Shown here piece by piece: positions 14,696 to 15,559 of a stretch of 15,559 nucleotides of DNA; position 1 is the stretch's first letter, and every line of letters starts with the position of its first letter. Below the pieces are notes generated by a model, which was given only the letters and a program-made list of their open reading frames with translations, was not told where the DNA came from and made no database searches. The translations under genes were made by a program, and so were the position numbers. The stretch is from contig DASRMR010000022.1 in assembly GCA_035647815.1 (NCBI GenBank), forward strand, positions 1-15,559, read 5' to 3'. Source of the DNA: JAAYRQ01 sp035647815. Its GTDB lineage: Bacteria > Bacillota > Syntrophomonadia > Syntrophomonadales > Syntrophomonadaceae.

Positions 14696-14745
14696 CTCCG
14701 CTGATTTAAGCTTGGTCATATTTATGTTTACCCAGCAGAGCGGAG
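14696..14745 (-). promoter_or_regulatory. Inverted repeat overlapping the spore-protein ribosome binding site
   Basis: In minus-strand RNA, CUCCGCU (14745-14739) is complementary to AGCGGAG (14702-14696), which contains most of the GGAGG. The arms are 36 bases apart with AU-rich sequence between, so the fold is weak and may be chance. It could reduce translation from transcripts reading through from the HAD gene. Confidence 0.3.
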
Positions 14746-14755
14746 AATATTAATA

Positions 14756-15469
14756 TTATATTTGCTCCATAAATCTAAACAAACTTTCTAAATTACCTTT
14801 AAAATTAGGTTTTATATCGATTCCCTTATCTATTAGGCGATCTTCGACTAAAAAAGTTTTCATACCAATTTTACCTGCTACTAGATCTTCCCCAATGTCA
14901 TTACCTACCATTAAACAGTTTTTAGGATCAACTCCTATTATTGTGGCAATTTCCTCATAATAGGAAAATTTAGGTTTACAAGCATGCATTACCTCATAAG
15001 AAGTTATTAAATCATAATCAAAATGTCCTACTCCTGCCCAATCTAACCTTTGTTGGATAGCAGTATGCGGAAAGACAGAATTAGTAGCTATAACTATTTT
15101 TCGCTCCTCTTTAAATAAGTTTTCCATCATTTCTAGTATCCCAGGAAAAGGTTTAGCATACTTACTTAACTTTGGGAAACCATCATTATAAAAATGATCA
15201 AAAAATTCCAATGTTTTATCCCTAGTTAGATGGTCACATTTGTCTAAGAAATCCTGCAGAAATATTTCTTCGTTCGTAATGCGAAGATTCGTATCAGCCA
15301 TCATAACACTAGTAGAGTTAAAAACTTGTTTTACCATCTCCTGCATATTATCAAATCCATACTTCTCACCCATTAAAACCATCTTTTCAAAATAAAGAGG
15401 CAGGAAATAATCCATATCAATATCTAATAAAGTACCATCTAAATCAAACAATATAGCTTCAAACATCAT
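14756..15469 (-). CDS. HAD-superfamily hydrolase (phosphatase-like)
   Basis: 237 residues from the first ATG; the second ATG (15466) is 7 bases from AGGAG and may be the true start, giving 236. All four HAD motifs are present: I, FDLDGTLLD with the nucleophile and acid/base Asp (residues 9 and 11); II, IATNS; III, a Lys in ACKPKFSYYEEI; IV, VGNDIGEDLVAGKIGMKTFLV. A helical cap domain lies between motifs I and II (about 15-95). This is the phosphoglycolate phosphatase/pyrophosphatase-like architecture, but substrates in this family cannot be predicted from motifs. It is led by a good sigma-A promoter and followed by the spore protein gene on the same strand. Confidence 0.9.
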   Translation of the reverse strand: MMFEAILFDLDGTLLDIDMDYFLPLYFEKMVLMGEKYGFDNMQEMVKQVFNSTSVMMADTNLRITNEEIFLQDFLDKCDHLTRDKTLEFFDHFYNDGFPKLSKYAKPFPGILEMMENLFKEERKIVIATNSVFPHTAIQQRLDWAGVGHFDYDLITSYEVMHACKPKFSYYEEIATIIGVDPKNCLMVGNDIGEDLVAGKIGMKTFLVEDRLIDKGIDIKPNFKGNLESLFRFMEQI

Positions 15470-15507
15470 TAATCTCCTTTTATCACTCTGTAGGTATTTT
15501 AAATACT

Positions 15508-15536
15508 ATTATACTTAAAGAAAAAGATTTTGTTAA
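15508..15536 (-). promoter_or_regulatory. Sigma-A promoter of the HAD hydrolase gene
   Basis: Reading the minus strand, TTAACA (15531-15536) and TATAAT (15508-15513) are 17 bases apart; only one position differs from consensus. It lies 38 bases before the first ATG. Confidence 0.82.
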
Positions 15537-15559
15537 ACAATAAACATATTATTACTTTT

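Noticed and set aside
1..15559. CRISPR array, insertion sequence, phage genes or a defence island
   Set aside because: No regularly spaced repeats, transposase, integrase or defence motifs were seen; nearly all genes are recognisable housekeeping functions.

Overview
The window looks like the chromosome of an AT-rich, spore-forming Firmicute, probably an anaerobic member of the Clostridia. The evidence is: an alpha/beta-type small acid-soluble spore protein gene, a ytaF (sporulation membrane protein) homologue beside mutM and polA as in Bacillus, strong AGGAGG-type ribosome binding sites, near-consensus sigma-A promoters, a pyruvate kinase with the extra C-terminal domain, and a TRAP (MtrB) homologue. 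No phage, insertion sequence or CRISPR array is visible. Most genes are on the minus strand; only the tRNA, a small secreted or anchored protein and a crotonase are on the plus strand.

Layout, left to right. (1) 1-3770, minus: a polA-mutM-ytaF cluster (DNA polymerase I, formamidopyrimidine-DNA glycosylase, YtaF); ytaF runs off the left edge. (2) 3832-5599, minus: an ECF sigma factor followed by a membrane anti-sigma factor with an N-terminal zinc finger and an external DUF4349-like region, closed by two tandem terminators. (3) 5761-7718, plus: tRNA-Leu(CAA) with its own promoter and terminator; a 140-residue exported or anchored protein with a peptidoglycan-binding-like C-terminus, with its own promoter and terminator; about 450 bases without a gene; then a lone enoyl-CoA hydratase (crotonase). 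(4) A 32-bp perfect palindrome (7847-7878) serves as a shared terminator. (5) 7893-14341, minus: a compact operon dnaE-mtrB-pfkA-pyk, with gaps of 29, 61 and 17 bases. (6) 14452-15536, minus: a HAD-family phosphatase with a clear promoter, then the spore protein gene and its terminator.

The content is mostly housekeeping: replication and repair (DnaE, PolA, MutM), lower glycolysis (PfkA, Pyk), acyl-CoA metabolism, and stress and sporulation functions. I do not see a wholly new system. The parts most worth a second look are: the tryptophan-sensing RNA-binding protein MtrB inside a replication and glycolysis operon; enzymes with changes at normally invariant positions (PolA steric gate and motif C Glu to Asp, PfkA GGDGS to GGNGS, Pyk TSHA to TSNA); a hairpin that would bury the ytaF ribosome binding site; a probable compensated double frameshift in the crotonase; and an unexplained structured leader in front of the crotonase.
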